A stretch of DNA of 64,000 nucleotides from Clostridia bacterium (GCA_026418275.1 JAOABQ010000051.1:39976-103975), one strand, 5' to 3'; positions 9,056 through 18,727 are shown, counted from the stretch's first letter. Numbers and translations: made by a program. Notes: generated by a model from the sequence alone, not told the origin.

Positions 9056-9781
9056 TTATAATATCTGGTTTCCTACTTCAAACAACATTTTATTGGCATA
9101 TTCATATGATTCAAATGTTCCTGCATCGGTCCAATCACCTTGCAAAATATTATACGTTAGCTGCCCATTTTTTAAGTAGGAGTTATTTACATTTGTAATC
9201 TCAAACTCTCCACGCACCGATGGCTGAATACTTCTAATAACGTCAAAAACCTTAGAGTCGTACATATATAGTCCTATAACTGCAAAATGGCTTTTAGGCT
9301 TTTGGGGCTTTTCTTCTATTTCAATAATGCTCATTTCATCAAGTGCTGCTATTCCATATCTTTGTGGGTCTTCAACCTTTTTTAAAAAGACCTTTGCACC
9401 CTTATCCTGTTTAATAAACTCTTCTACATATGGCTTTATACTTTTTACAGTTATGTTATCGCCAAGTATTACTGCTATCTTTTCAGAGTTTGCAAAATTC
9501 TCAGCTAATGAAAGTGCATTCGCAATACCCAATGCTTCTTCCTGGACTTTAAACGTAAAATCGCAATTCAATTCACGTCCGCTTCCAAGCAAATTCACAA
9601 CATCCCCCATATGCTCCTTGCTAGTAACGATTAGAATTTCATGAATATCACATGAAATCAATTGCTTTATCGGGTTATAAATCATAGGTTCTTTCCCTAC
9701 AGGAAGCAGATGCTTGTTTGTTACCTTTGTTAAAGGATATAATCTTGTACCCTTTCCTCCAGCTAAAATAACTCCCTTCAA
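9056..9781 (-). CDS. rfbA: Glucose-1-phosphate thymidylyltransferase (short form)
   Basis: A 241-residue nucleotidyltransferase with the GGKGTRLYPLT signature at residues 8-18 and the KHLLPVGKEPMI segment of RmlA enzymes. It makes dTDP-glucose from glucose-1-phosphate and dTTP. At 241 residues it is the short RmlA type common in Firmicutes polysaccharide loci, lacking the C-terminal dimer extension of the 290-residue enterobacterial form. It directly precedes rmlB, so its product is channelled into the dTDP-amino-sugar branch. Confidence 0.85.
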   Translation of the reverse strand: MKGVILAGGKGTRLYPLTKVTNKHLLPVGKEPMIYNPIKQLISCDIHEILIVTSKEHMGDVVNLLGSGRELNCDFTFKVQEEALGIANALSLAENFANSEKIAVILGDNITVKSIKPYVEEFIKQDKGAKVFLKKVEDPQRYGIAALDEMSIIEIEEKPQKPKSHFAVIGLYMYDSKVFDVIRSIQPSVRGEFEITNVNNSYLKNGQLTYNILQGDWTDAGTFESYEYANKMLFEVGNQIL

Positions 9782-9813
9782 GATTCTCCCTCCTATATCT
9801 TTGGATTAATAAT

Positions 9814-10353
9814 TTATCTAGTTTCTTCAGTATTTCCTCTAATTATTATTAGCTTAGCAGGCACACCGCCCATTACAGCATAATCAACTACATCTTTTGT
9901 GACTACTGCATTTGCTCCTATTATGGCACCACGACCTATTCTTACACCTGCAAGTATTCTTGAACCGCTTCCAATCCATACATCATCAGAAATCTCTATT
10001 CGCGCACTCTTAATCCCCTGTTGGCATATGGGAACTATTAAATCATCAAAAATATGGCTTGTAGATATAATGGATACTTGATGTCCAATAATTACATTAT
10101 TACCAATTCTTACTCCACCATTGGCAATGATAAAAGAATTCTCGCCTATATTAAAATTATCTCCGACTTCAAGGTTTTCAGGTGAATCTATAAATACCCC
10201 GCATTTTATTTTTATATTTTCCCCTGACTTTTTTAACAGCAATTTAAAAATTCTGCTTTTAATCCGGACAAAAACCGGGATTCTTATATTCGATATTAAC
10301 GCAATAAGTAAGTTCAAAATATTCACTTTTACTTTAGCTAACATCCTTTTCAC
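9814..10353 (-). CDS. Left-handed beta-helix (hexapeptide) acyltransferase
   Basis: A 179-residue protein with repeated hexapeptide motifs (for example VGDNFNIGENSFI, IGNNVIIGHQVSII and GRGAIIGANAVVTKDV), ending with the GGVPAKLI motif of the WbbJ/maltose-acetyltransferase type. It probably O-acetylates a sugar of the glycan using acetyl-CoA. The N-terminal 40 residues are basic and amphipathic. It lies between a methyltransferase and rmlA. An N-acetyltransferase role on the 3-amino sugar (FdtC/QdtC-like) is possible but less likely because a formyltransferase is present. Confidence 0.78.
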   Translation of the reverse strand: MKRMLAKVKVNILNLLIALISNIRIPVFVRIKSRIFKLLLKKSGENIKIKCGVFIDSPENLEVGDNFNIGENSFIIANGGVRIGNNVIIGHQVSIISTSHIFDDLIVPICQQGIKSARIEISDDVWIGSGSRILAGVRIGRGAIIGANAVVTKDVVDYAVMGGVPAKLIIIRGNTEETR

Positions 10354-10394
10354 CTATTCACCATAAATACTATAATTATTATTAATCAAATAAT

Positions 10395-11300
10395 CTATTT
10401 TGTAAGAATTAAATATAAACTCGATGCCTGTTTTTTAAAAAACTTTTTTCCGATAAATTCTAAAAAATCATCAATCCACTTAAATCTTCTTATTGCCGCA
10501 TCTAACCACCAATGAGGTACTCCCCAACCAATATAATGAATATCACTAATTTTAAAACCTGCATCTTTTACCTTTTTGGCAATTGAAGTTGAAGTATAAA
10601 AATGCACATGATCTGTTGTCTTTAAAACTTTCGGTTGGAGTTTGTATGCAAGCTGCCAAAAAAAAGCACCTTCATTCGGAACCCCTAGTATAAGTAAGCC
10701 TCCAGGCTTTAAAATTCTAAATACCTCTTTGAGGGCTTTTTCATCATTCTGAATATGTTCTAAAACATGATTAAAGAAAATTACGTCAAATGAATTATCC
10801 TTACAGGGATAATCAGTAATATCAGCCATGAATATTTCCGGCTTTACTTCCTTTTCCTTGGCTCTTGCTAGTCTTATAAGGTTATAGTCACTCGCAAAAA
10901 ATTCATTAAAGAACTTTGATAGCCAGTCAAACCGTTCTCCATCTCCACATCCAATATCGAGGCCGCAGACATCTCCATTCCGGGTTTTAACATATGATTT
11001 TAATATACCCTCTACATAAATCTGTCTCTTCTTAAAATGATGCCTATACGGGCCAGTCAACTGTTTATCTTGATGTGAATAATACCAAGTTCCTTTTAAG
11101 CTTGATAATGTCTCAGAAATGTATTCATTAATTTTAGTATGTTCGTTTACCAGTATTGGAATTTCCTTAACCATAGGGACCAAAAAGCCACAGCTTTTAC
11201 AATAAATTTCTTTTGAATAATTTACGTCTAAACTGCCAAATTTACACGATGGACAATTTATTATATTTAAGAAGGCTTCACTTATTTCGATAGTTTCCAT
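10395..11300 (-). CDS. Methyltransferase with N-terminal zinc ribbon
   Basis: A 301-residue protein. Residues 1-50 form a Trm112-like zinc ribbon with CPSC (16-19) and CKSC (34-37). The methyltransferase domain follows, with motif I LDIGCGDGE at about 114-122 and the FNHVLEHIQNDEKALKEV segment of type-11 methyltransferases. The start overlaps the upstream GT-C gene by 23 bases. It shows the intact form of the arrangement that appears broken at 2487-3252. The acceptor is unknown, probably a glycan sugar. Confidence 0.82.
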   Translation of the reverse strand: METIEISEAFLNIINCPSCKFGSLDVNYSKEIYCKSCGFLVPMVKEIPILVNEHTKINEYISETLSSLKGTWYYSHQDKQLTGPYRHHFKKRQIYVEGILKSYVKTRNGDVCGLDIGCGDGERFDWLSKFFNEFFASDYNLIRLARAKEKEVKPEIFMADITDYPCKDNSFDVIFFNHVLEHIQNDEKALKEVFRILKPGGLLILGVPNEGAFFWQLAYKLQPKVLKTTDHVHFYTSTSIAKKVKDAGFKISDIHYIGWGVPHWWLDAAIRRFKWIDDFLEFIGKKFFKKQASSLYLILTK

Positions 11301-12609
11301 GAATGTTCAACCTACTTTTCCATTTAAGATAAATTGTATCAATTCCGATTGATATAAATATGAAAAATATGGGTAATAATTGACTTCTCATTCTAAATGC
11401 AAGTCCCATGTTACCCATTGTAATTGTATATATAAATATGAAAACAGACAGAATCATAAATAGAAGCACACAAAAATATTTATCTTTCTTATAAAAGAGT
11501 TTAACTCCTTTGAAAAAAAACAGGACAAAAAGAATATCCCAAATAATGTTTTCAATAGCACTTAAAGAAATTAAATTTATACTAGAAATATGCCATGGAA
11601 ATGGTGAAAAAATAAAATATACCAAAGCTACAGGGAAAAACTTAATCAGGCCTAAAGGAGTGTCCATAGAAACATTCAATAGTACCTCAGCACTACCTTT
11701 ATAATTTACTTTCCTCATATTGTCAATATATTCCAGATCAAACCGCTTAATAATATTCCAGCCAAGTACTCCCATTCCCGATTTATAGGTAATAAATCCT
11801 ATTAAAAGGAGAGTAACCAGTACAACAACTGTTTTCCATTTTAAAGAATACTTGCTTATACCTAAAAAATATACCAATACAAAAAAACCGAATATTATTC
11901 CCGCATAGTTCCTAGTAACTATTAAAAATGAAATATAAACAAAACATATAGATAATGTTTTTATATTTGGCCTGCTCCATAAATTAAGCATGTTTTTAAT
12001 TATCGCTGAAACAAGGAATACAATAAGTGCTTCTTTTAAGTTCATAGTCTGCCAATAAACCAGCGAAGGGAAAAACAATGTCAAAAAGGTTGCTTTTTTT
12101 GCCGTTGGAACGCTAAATAATTTATTTGTAAAAATATATATGTTTACACCTGCCAGTATTCCTAGAAAGCTGTTAAAAAGCTTTACAACGGTTGAATGAA
12201 ACCCAAAAAGCTCATATGCTACAGCATTATAAACATAATAAAAAAAGTGGGTTTTGGAACCTTTAAATATTAAATTCCCGCTGTTCCATTCGTTGATAAT
12301 ATTTCGCGCGCCTGCTTCGTATGTCCCGGCATCACTTGATATTTCCAGAGTAGGAAACAGCGACATTATAATTATAATTACAAAACGAATGGAAAAGGCA
12401 GTTAAACATACTGCCAAAACATAGTTGATGTCTTTTTTTTCAATGTTCTTATTTAAGTAAATAATTAATATTAATGAGACGCATAGAAACAAAGAAACCA
12501 GTTGAAAATATTCAAACCTAATAAATACCGGCGCCACAAAGCAAAGTGCAGCGAATAATATTAGCATCCTGATATTGAATTTATTTATATAGCTAAACAT
12601 TTTAGTCAT
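11278..12609 (-). CDS. GT-C-like polytopic membrane protein (paralogue 1)
   Basis: A membrane protein with about 11-12 hydrophobic segments. The first large loop contains an SDAGTYEAGARNIINEW motif whose acidic residue resembles the catalytic Asp of GT-C (GT39/PMT-like) transferases, followed by an FFPSLVYWQTMNLKEAL motif. Such proteins use lipid-linked sugars at the outer face of the membrane. The ATG at 12609 is chosen because GGAG lies 7 bases upstream; an open frame extends to 12687 without a good ribosome site. It is clearly paralogous to the next gene. A role as repeat-unit polymerase is the alternative. Confidence 0.65.
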   Translation of the reverse strand: MTKMFSYINKFNIRMLILFAALCFVAPVFIRFEYFQLVSLFLCVSLILIIYLNKNIEKKDINYVLAVCLTAFSIRFVIIIIMSLFPTLEISSDAGTYEAGARNIINEWNSGNLIFKGSKTHFFYYVYNAVAYELFGFHSTVVKLFNSFLGILAGVNIYIFTNKLFSVPTAKKATFLTLFFPSLVYWQTMNLKEALIVFLVSAIIKNMLNLWSRPNIKTLSICFVYISFLIVTRNYAGIIFGFFVLVYFLGISKYSLKWKTVVVLVTLLLIGFITYKSGMGVLGWNIIKRFDLEYIDNMRKVNYKGSAEVLLNVSMDTPLGLIKFFPVALVYFIFSPFPWHISSINLISLSAIENIIWDILFVLFFFKGVKLFYKKDKYFCVLLFMILSVFIFIYTITMGNMGLAFRMRSQLLPIFFIFISIGIDTIYLKWKSRLNIHGNYRNK

Positions 12610-12759
12610 TTTACTTCTCCAATAGCTAAGTATTCCGCTAGGCCATAGACATTTAACAAGTACTGTGAATATTCCCCGAAACAGCAAAAGAGTACTTAAG
12701 AGTTTTTGTTCCCAAATACTTTTTTCTCATGATGTTATCCCCAGTGCTTAATACGAAAT

Positions 12760-14082
12760 TTATTTAAATTTAGATTCTACCATACTTCTCCACTTATTGT
12801 TAATTGAAGCAGCAGCATATGAGGAAAATATGAGGAAAATCGGCAAAAGCTGCATTTTCATTCTGTATGCCAGTCCCATATTCCCCATTGTTGCAGAATA
12901 TAAGAAAACGAATCCTGATAGTGACAAAATTAAACAAAGCACTATTTTAGTATGTCTCTTAAGAGACATACTAAGACCTTTTACAAATAAACCAAATATC
13001 AAATACCATATTAGGTTTTCAAGAATGCTGATAAATATGGCCATCGATCCATCTAAGTGCCATGGGAAAGGCGAAAACATGAAATATACAAAGCCTATTG
13101 GAAGAAACTTCAACAATCTTATAGGTGTATCTGACGGAATGTCCGCCAGTACTAAAGAGCCCCCGGTGTATGAAAGTGTTCTTATATGATTTAAAAAAGA
13201 AAGTGAATAAACCTTCAAAAGCTTTATTCCAAATATCCCAATGCCCATTTTATAGGTTACTGCGCTAAATGCCAACAATGCAGATAATAGAATTATTAAT
13301 TTGACCGGCTTTGAATAAGAACTCACCAACAGGAAGTAGATACATACGACAAGTCCCATAAATATGCCTGCATAATTACGGGTTACAGTCAATAATAACA
13401 CATATAAAATCGTTACAATAAAATATTTAATACTACACTTGTCCTTCATAAAAATTATTCTTTTAATAATTTCAGTTAGCAGGAAAACGACCAGAGCTTC
13501 CTTAAGATTCGTGGTTTGCCAGAAGATAAGTGAAGGGAAAAACACCGAAATAGCCATACCAATCTTTGCTGAAGGATTTCCGAACAGTTTTCTTATTGAT
13601 AAGTATATGTTTATTCCAATAAGGATTCCCAAAAAACTATTAAATATTTTTAACATAGATGGATAGTAACCAAATATATAAAACGAAATTGCATTCAAAA
13701 AGCTGTAAAAGAAATGACCGTCCTGCATTTTGAAAGCAAAATTTCCTCTATTCCATTCATCAATGATAAGCATTGCTCTCATTTCATACCTTCCAGCGTC
13801 ACTATCCATCTCAAAAGCAGGAAATATTGAATATAATATAACAATCAACATTCTGACAGAAAATGCAACCAAGCTTACATATAAAATGAATTCATATTCC
13901 TTTTCAATTAAATTATTTTTTTTTAAGTATGCTTTAAGAAAAACAATTGAAACTATGAAAGCAATAATCCACAAGGAATATTCTACATTTATAAATGGAA
14001 TAGCAATTGCAATTAAAAAGCAAATTATTATTGCAAACGATAATAAGCATCTATTGGTTCTAATATTCAGTAGCAAATTCAA
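12760..14082 (-). CDS. GT-C-like polytopic membrane protein (paralogue 2)
   Basis: A 440-residue membrane protein that shares the whole layout of its downstream neighbour: the DSDAGRYEMRAMLIIDEWN loop motif, FFPSLIFWQTTNLKEAL, YAGIFMG, FSPFPWHLDG and the ATMGNMGLAYRMKMQLLPIF C-terminus. The start is a TTG at 14082, supported by GAGGTG 8 bases upstream. The pair is a tandem duplication that has diverged considerably, which suggests two related but different acceptors or donors. The GT-C assignment rests on topology and the early acidic loop. Confidence 0.65.
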   Translation of the reverse strand: MNLLLNIRTNRCLLSFAIIICFLIAIAIPFINVEYSLWIIAFIVSIVFLKAYLKKNNLIEKEYEFILYVSLVAFSVRMLIVILYSIFPAFEMDSDAGRYEMRAMLIIDEWNRGNFAFKMQDGHFFYSFLNAISFYIFGYYPSMLKIFNSFLGILIGINIYLSIRKLFGNPSAKIGMAISVFFPSLIFWQTTNLKEALVVFLLTEIIKRIIFMKDKCSIKYFIVTILYVLLLTVTRNYAGIFMGLVVCIYFLLVSSYSKPVKLIILLSALLAFSAVTYKMGIGIFGIKLLKVYSLSFLNHIRTLSYTGGSLVLADIPSDTPIRLLKFLPIGFVYFMFSPFPWHLDGSMAIFISILENLIWYLIFGLFVKGLSMSLKRHTKIVLCLILSLSGFVFLYSATMGNMGLAYRMKMQLLPIFLIFSSYAAASINNKWRSMVESKFK

Positions 14083-14108
14083 AACTTATCACCTCAGTCT
14101 TTTTAGCT

Positions 14109-15239
14109 TTATAAGTTTATTGAATAAATCTCTTTGACCTTTATTTCATACTCAATAATGTTAAAAGATTTGACATAATTATAAGCATTTTTTATAAACG
14201 AGTCAGCATTATAGAAGTTATTATGAAACTTTAGAATCTCCTCAGATAGTAATGCATCGTTTTCCTTCTCTATTGTTATACCGGTTTTATTGTTTATTAG
14301 AATCTCATTTAAGCCGTCAACATTGGTAGATAAAACTGGAATACCACATAGATATGCCTCTAAAACAACAATTCCAAAGCCTTCATATATTGATGACATA
14401 ACAAACAAATTTGATCTTCTAAGGTATTTGTAAGGGTTTTTCTGTACCCCCAACAAAAAAACATTGTCCTCTAACCCATTGGTCTTTATATATTCTTCTA
14501 ATATGCTTTCGCATTTACCACTTCCTCCTATTATTATGCACTTTATATTCAGCATGTTTTTTTCTTTAATCAGTCTGTTAATGGCTTTTAACAATACAAT
14601 CTGCCCTTTTTGGTATTCCATTGTACCAATATTACAAACAACAAAACTGTTGCTGAACATTTTTTCATATTCATTCTGGCTAATTTCAACAGAAGCCTTT
14701 GAAGTTACTTCATCAAAATAAATTGCATTGTGTATTATATGAATTTTATTGGTATCAACCTTTTTCCCATTCTCTGCGGTAAAATTCTTTACCGCCTTTG
14801 ATATGGCTATGACATTTGAATTTTTCTGGTTATTCAGATAGGTGTCAATTCTTTTTAGGCACCTGTATTTAAAATCATTGCTTAAATACCATCTATACGT
14901 ATTATGTATAGTATTGACAACATTTTTGCAGCCGCAGATTTTTGCAGCAAACCGTCCGATAAAAGCAGCATGAGGCAGATGGGTGTGAATTACATCAAAT
15001 TTGTTTTTCTTTATCAGAACAATCAGTTTGAAAAATGCTTTAAAGATTCCAAAGCCAGCAATGTCAAGTTTAGTCACTTTAATACCACTTTTTATGAAAT
15101 CATCTTTTAAGAGACCTTCGGTTTTTAGAAATACAACCTGAACTTCATCTTTTTTCAACAATTGCTGATAACTCAGATTAAGTAAAAGCTTTTCTGCCCC
15201 CCCAACATTCAAACCTGTAATTATATGAAGAATCCTCAT
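14109..15239 (-). CDS. Glycosyltransferase family 4
   Basis: A GT-B glycosyltransferase of about 376 residues. The N-terminus MRILHIITGLNVGGAEKLLL has the GGAE loop of GT4 enzymes, HTHLPHAAF lies in the N-domain, and SSIYEGFGIVVLEAYLCGIPV is the donor-binding E-x7-E motif. The ATG at 15239 is chosen because GGGGGA lies 7-8 bases upstream. The frame stays open to 15299, but that extension lacks family similarity. It probably adds a hexose during repeat-unit assembly. Confidence 0.85.
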   Translation of the reverse strand: MRILHIITGLNVGGAEKLLLNLSYQQLLKKDEVQVVFLKTEGLLKDDFIKSGIKVTKLDIAGFGIFKAFFKLIVLIKKNKFDVIHTHLPHAAFIGRFAAKICGCKNVVNTIHNTYRWYLSNDFKYRCLKRIDTYLNNQKNSNVIAISKAVKNFTAENGKKVDTNKIHIIHNAIYFDEVTSKASVEISQNEYEKMFSNSFVVCNIGTMEYQKGQIVLLKAINRLIKEKNMLNIKCIIIGGSGKCESILEEYIKTNGLEDNVFLLGVQKNPYKYLRRSNLFVMSSIYEGFGIVVLEAYLCGIPVLSTNVDGLNEILINNKTGITIEKENDALLSEEILKFHNNFYNADSFIKNAYNYVKSFNIIEYEIKVKEIYSINL

Positions 15240-15440
15240 CAATTTTTCCCCCATTGTATAATACTTCGGAATGTTTTTGCTTCGATTTTTCCATAACAAC
15301 TATAATGCTATGGCAAATTGCACCTTTATCATTAAGTCTCTTCAAATAATCAATATTCATATAAATTATTCATTGACTCACTTTTTCGTTTATAAAGCAA
15401 TTTATGAATAATCTCTTTTGGCACAAACATTTTCGTAACC
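15240..15440 (-). pseudogene. Possible acyltransferase gene remnant
   Basis: About 220 bases between two operon genes hold no intact gene. Read on the minus strand, a start at about 15431 gives a 26-residue basic peptide ending SESMNNLYEY. Then, after one frame change, it continues as DYLKRLNDKGAICHSI. This order resembles the N-terminus of hexapeptide O-acetyltransferases (basic leader, then YLKxLGxKIG). The similarity is weak and the fragment stops before any hexapeptide repeat, so the identification is tentative. Confidence 0.2.
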
Positions 15441-15461
15441 TCTAAAATATCAATGATTCTC

Positions 15462-16562
15462 CTAGAATTTGAGAATATAAGGTTTATCGTCCAAACATAA
15501 GATATCCCCGGTAAATTTATACTTATTTCGCAGCAGGTTAACAATCTCGTCCTGATATGATATGGCAAAAATAATTATTAGCTCATTTTCGTTGACATTT
15601 TTATCATTAGGCTCTGTAATCGGCACTAATGTATTAATAATATATTTACCTTTTTTATTAACATCCGAGTCAAAAATATATTTCAGATTTATACACTCAT
15701 GTAAGCTTGTCATAATAGCCTGGGCTTTTGCTCCCCCACCCCAGGCAGAAATTGTTTTGTACTCAAAGGAGGCTTTTTTTAGAAAAACATTATCATCTTT
15801 TCTCCTTTTAGCAAGTGAGAATAAATGGATTTTTTTCCTTACATACATTATTAAATAATTCGAGTTAAAACATTCGCTTATAGAGATTATTTCAAAGTTC
15901 GCTTTTTGCGCAAGATTTCCTAAGCTTAGAGGTGTAAAGTAGTTAACATGATCAGAAAACAAATCAAAATATCTTCCTTTGATCAGCATGCCCTGCGCAT
16001 TTGGAACTTCAATTAACCCTACAGCATTATCATTTAATACATCGTTTATTGAACACAAGAACTCATATGGATTGGTTATGTGTTCAAATACCTGCCTGAC
16101 AGCAAACGCATCGAAATTCCTACCAATATCAAGGTCGTTTGTGAAATAATCATTTATAACATTTAGTCCTTTTTTTAAGCACTCCTTGTAAAATTCGTTT
16201 GATGGCTCAATTCCTAATGAATTTTTAAAATACTTTTTGGAGTGATATAAAAAAGACCCTTCTCCGCAACCTATTTCAATAAAGTTTTCATTATTTGAAC
16301 ATAAGGCTGATAACTCTTTTAATTCCAGCTTAATCTGCTTTATCATCGCTGGTGAATGGTTAACATTAATGCAAAAATCCTTATAATATCTTTCAGAATT
16401 TATATACGGTATTTGTATATGCCCGCATATTTCGCAATTAAACAAACTTATATCTACACCCTCAGAAAAAGTAGAGGAGTTGTATAATTTAGACACTTCA
16501 ATAGCCATATTATTAAATGTTTCTACCAGTTTTGTTTTATTGCCGCATACTCTGCATTCCAT
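15462..16562 (-). CDS. Sugar C-methyltransferase (TylC3/NovU-like)
   Basis: A 366-residue protein with three parts. An N-terminal zinc-binding domain starts with CRVCG (3-7), with a second cysteine pair CEICG. A central SAM domain has ENFIEIGCGEGSF and AVRQVFEHITNPYEF. A C-terminal region carries AWGGGAKAQAIMTSL, typical of the C-methyltransferase C-terminal domain. Characterised members methylate carbon 3 or 5 of a 4-keto-6-deoxy nucleotide sugar. Four 4-keto-forming pathways are encoded nearby, so a branched-chain deoxysugar in the glycan is likely. Which nucleotide sugar it uses is not visible. Confidence 0.75.
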   Translation of the reverse strand: MECRVCGNKTKLVETFNNMAIEVSKLYNSSTFSEGVDISLFNCEICGHIQIPYINSERYYKDFCINVNHSPAMIKQIKLELKELSALCSNNENFIEIGCGEGSFLYHSKKYFKNSLGIEPSNEFYKECLKKGLNVINDYFTNDLDIGRNFDAFAVRQVFEHITNPYEFLCSINDVLNDNAVGLIEVPNAQGMLIKGRYFDLFSDHVNYFTPLSLGNLAQKANFEIISISECFNSNYLIMYVRKKIHLFSLAKRRKDDNVFLKKASFEYKTISAWGGGAKAQAIMTSLHECINLKYIFDSDVNKKGKYIINTLVPITEPNDKNVNENELIIIFAISYQDEIVNLLRNKYKFTGDILCLDDKPYILKF

Positions 16563-16594
16563 AAAATCCCCCCATACTGAAAACCAGGTGTAGT

Positions 16595-17659
16595 CTAAGT
16601 CTTATACCTTACAAACCTGAGAAGCCTCTTCATTAACAATGTTAGCGGCAGCCTGGAAATGAAAAATAGAATTATTCCTGAAAGCCATATTGATATTCTG
16701 GAACGGGTGGCAATCTTTCTAGGTTTTGAAATAATTGCTATTTTAAATAGTGAAAATGATAAAGCTCCTTTTGTTAAAATCTTAGCTTCACTTTTATTGC
16801 CTATTATCAAATGCTTAAAAGCTCTTGAATAGTTGTCTGTCATTTCAATAAAGTATAAATGTTCCATATCTGTTGAATCTATATGTTTTCTAACAGATTC
16901 TTTGGACATGTAATACTCAATCAAGGTAAATAAATCCGCCCGTTTTACCTTTAAATACCTGTCTCTTGCTCCCCACTGAAAGCTGCTTAACCTGTTCCTT
17001 ATCAATGCTTCGGGAAGAATTCCTATATTATGACGTTCCAATATCTTTAACCATACAGCCAAATCTGAAGCTACTCCCCATGTAACGCCATCCCATCTTT
17101 TGATGTAATTTTTATAGATATCAGTACGAACCATGGCCGATGGACAGGAAAGGAAATTCAAATTTCTAATAACCTGCTTGAAAACATCCATAAAACTGTA
17201 GGTAGTATTCCACCCATGCTCTCCCGCAAACATCTCAGGTAAAGGTGCTATGCCCAAGTCTTTGTCGTTTTCATCTATCATACGCCTCATAGTAAATACT
17301 GCACCTGCATCAGAATGCTCCTGCAAAAACCGGACTTCCTTTTCAACAATTTGTGGTTCGTAAATATCATCCGAATGGTATATGGCAGTTAAATCACCTT
17401 TTGCGATGTTAAAACACATTTCAAAGTTTGCTTCTCCACCTATATTTTGTTCGTGTACAATTATGGAAAACCTTTCATCCTTAAATTGTCTAGCTATTTC
17501 TACTGTTTTATCGGTTGAAGCATTATCAACAAGTATAATTTCTATTATATTTTTATATGTTTGGCGAAAAATGGACTCCAGCGTTTTTCTAATAGTCCTT
17601 GCAGAATTAAATGACGGAATACAAATACTGACCGTATATTCATCCATTCTATTATCCAT
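16595..17659 (-). CDS. Glycosyltransferase family 2
   Basis: A 354-residue GT-A enzyme. The N-terminus has VSICIPSFNSARTIRKTLES, then VDNASTDKT, and the metal-binding YHSDDIYEP motif near residue 95. The C-terminal 70 residues are basic and contain one hydrophobic segment (about 320-340), which suggests membrane association. It overlaps the GT10 gene by 8 bases. It probably transfers a sugar from a nucleotide donor to the lipid-linked intermediate. Specificity is unknown. Confidence 0.85.
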   Translation of the reverse strand: MDNRMDEYTVSICIPSFNSARTIRKTLESIFRQTYKNIIEIILVDNASTDKTVEIARQFKDERFSIIVHEQNIGGEANFEMCFNIAKGDLTAIYHSDDIYEPQIVEKEVRFLQEHSDAGAVFTMRRMIDENDKDLGIAPLPEMFAGEHGWNTTYSFMDVFKQVIRNLNFLSCPSAMVRTDIYKNYIKRWDGVTWGVASDLAVWLKILERHNIGILPEALIRNRLSSFQWGARDRYLKVKRADLFTLIEYYMSKESVRKHIDSTDMEHLYFIEMTDNYSRAFKHLIIGNKSEAKILTKGALSFSLFKIAIISKPRKIATRSRISIWLSGIILFFISRLPLTLLMKRLLRFVRYKT

Positions 17660-18713
17660 TTACAACACCCTTTTCTAACATATTGCTTACTATTAATTCT
17701 GCATATTTTTCCGCTTTGAATTTATCAAATTTACTAGAGTGGACAAAAGATTTAATATTATTCAGGTATTGCCTGTAGGTATCATCAGGCATATTTTTCA
17801 AAAAGCTATACATCTCATTGTAGTCTGAGAAATTCTTCATATCTATAAAAGTATTTCCGGGTATAACATCATATATATTTGGAGCACCCATGTATACAGG
17901 AACACACCCTGCAAAGAAACAATCGAATATTTTCTCTGTTATATAGCCGTTTATGCCCTTTGCATTTTCAAAACAGATAGAAAACTTATACTTCCGGAGA
18001 ACCTCATTTTTATTACTGACAAGTCCCCTATATGATGGGTAGTAATCGGCAAACAGCCTCTTGATACACCTAACCCTGTTTAAAGCCCTGATAGCCTTCG
18101 GTCCTCTGAAAGTGTATTCGTCCCAGCCAGTCCCGTACAGGTCAAAATCCTGCGGATGGTTCTCTTCAAACCACCGGATCACCCTTACCCTCTCTGAGTA
18201 TAACTCGTATGCTTTTTTACTGGTCTTATTTCCTGCAATAATTGTACACAATTTTCCGTTTTCTTCCAGATTGATGTTTATATTCTCAGGAACCTTGTTA
18301 GGCCAATAATATTTTATATATTTATTATTATCCACCAAATCTTCATTCCATGTGAATACTTTCTTAAAAATATCATGTCTGTCTTTATTCCAATTATTTG
18401 GTATAATCAGCTCTGATTCAATTATGATCAGGTATAAATCAGCCTTTTTCTGCTTTATAATCTTCATTATGCGACTGTTCTTTTTAGATATGTCCAGAAT
18501 ATGAATGTCAAAGCAAATTACCTTATCATACTCCGCTAAAGGCTTCATGTCAAGCGAGTCAAAGCCTATGCCCCGCTTATTGAATTCGTTTTTAATACAG
18601 ACAAATGGGTATTCCAAATTTTGCCCTATGCTGTGTGAATTAGGATTAAAAATTAAATTTTTATAATTTATTCTATCATAAGATGTGACAAATCCAATCT
18701 GCACATTTTTCAT
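17652..18713 (-). CDS. GT10 family (alpha-1,3-fucosyltransferase-like) glycosyltransferase
   Basis: A 353-residue protein. The C-terminal half carries the GT10 donor signature: YKFSICFENAKG, then GYITEKIFDCFFAGCVPVYMG, in the order found in bacterial and eukaryotic alpha-1,3/4-fucosyltransferases. The known donor of the family is GDP-fucose. This is noteworthy because the GDP-fucose synthase gene of this locus is broken (39325-39900). The enzyme may use GDP-fucose made elsewhere, or another 6-deoxy sugar nucleotide. It overlaps the GT2 gene. Confidence 0.82.
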   Translation of the reverse strand: MKNVQIGFVTSYDRINYKNLIFNPNSHSIGQNLEYPFVCIKNEFNKRGIGFDSLDMKPLAEYDKVICFDIHILDISKKNSRIMKIIKQKKADLYLIIIESELIIPNNWNKDRHDIFKKVFTWNEDLVDNNKYIKYYWPNKVPENININLEENGKLCTIIAGNKTSKKAYELYSERVRVIRWFEENHPQDFDLYGTGWDEYTFRGPKAIRALNRVRCIKRLFADYYPSYRGLVSNKNEVLRKYKFSICFENAKGINGYITEKIFDCFFAGCVPVYMGAPNIYDVIPGNTFIDMKNFSDYNEMYSFLKNMPDDTYRQYLNNIKSFVHSSKFDKFKAEKYAELIVSNMLEKGVVNG

Positions 18714-18727
18714 CCTTCCACTATATA

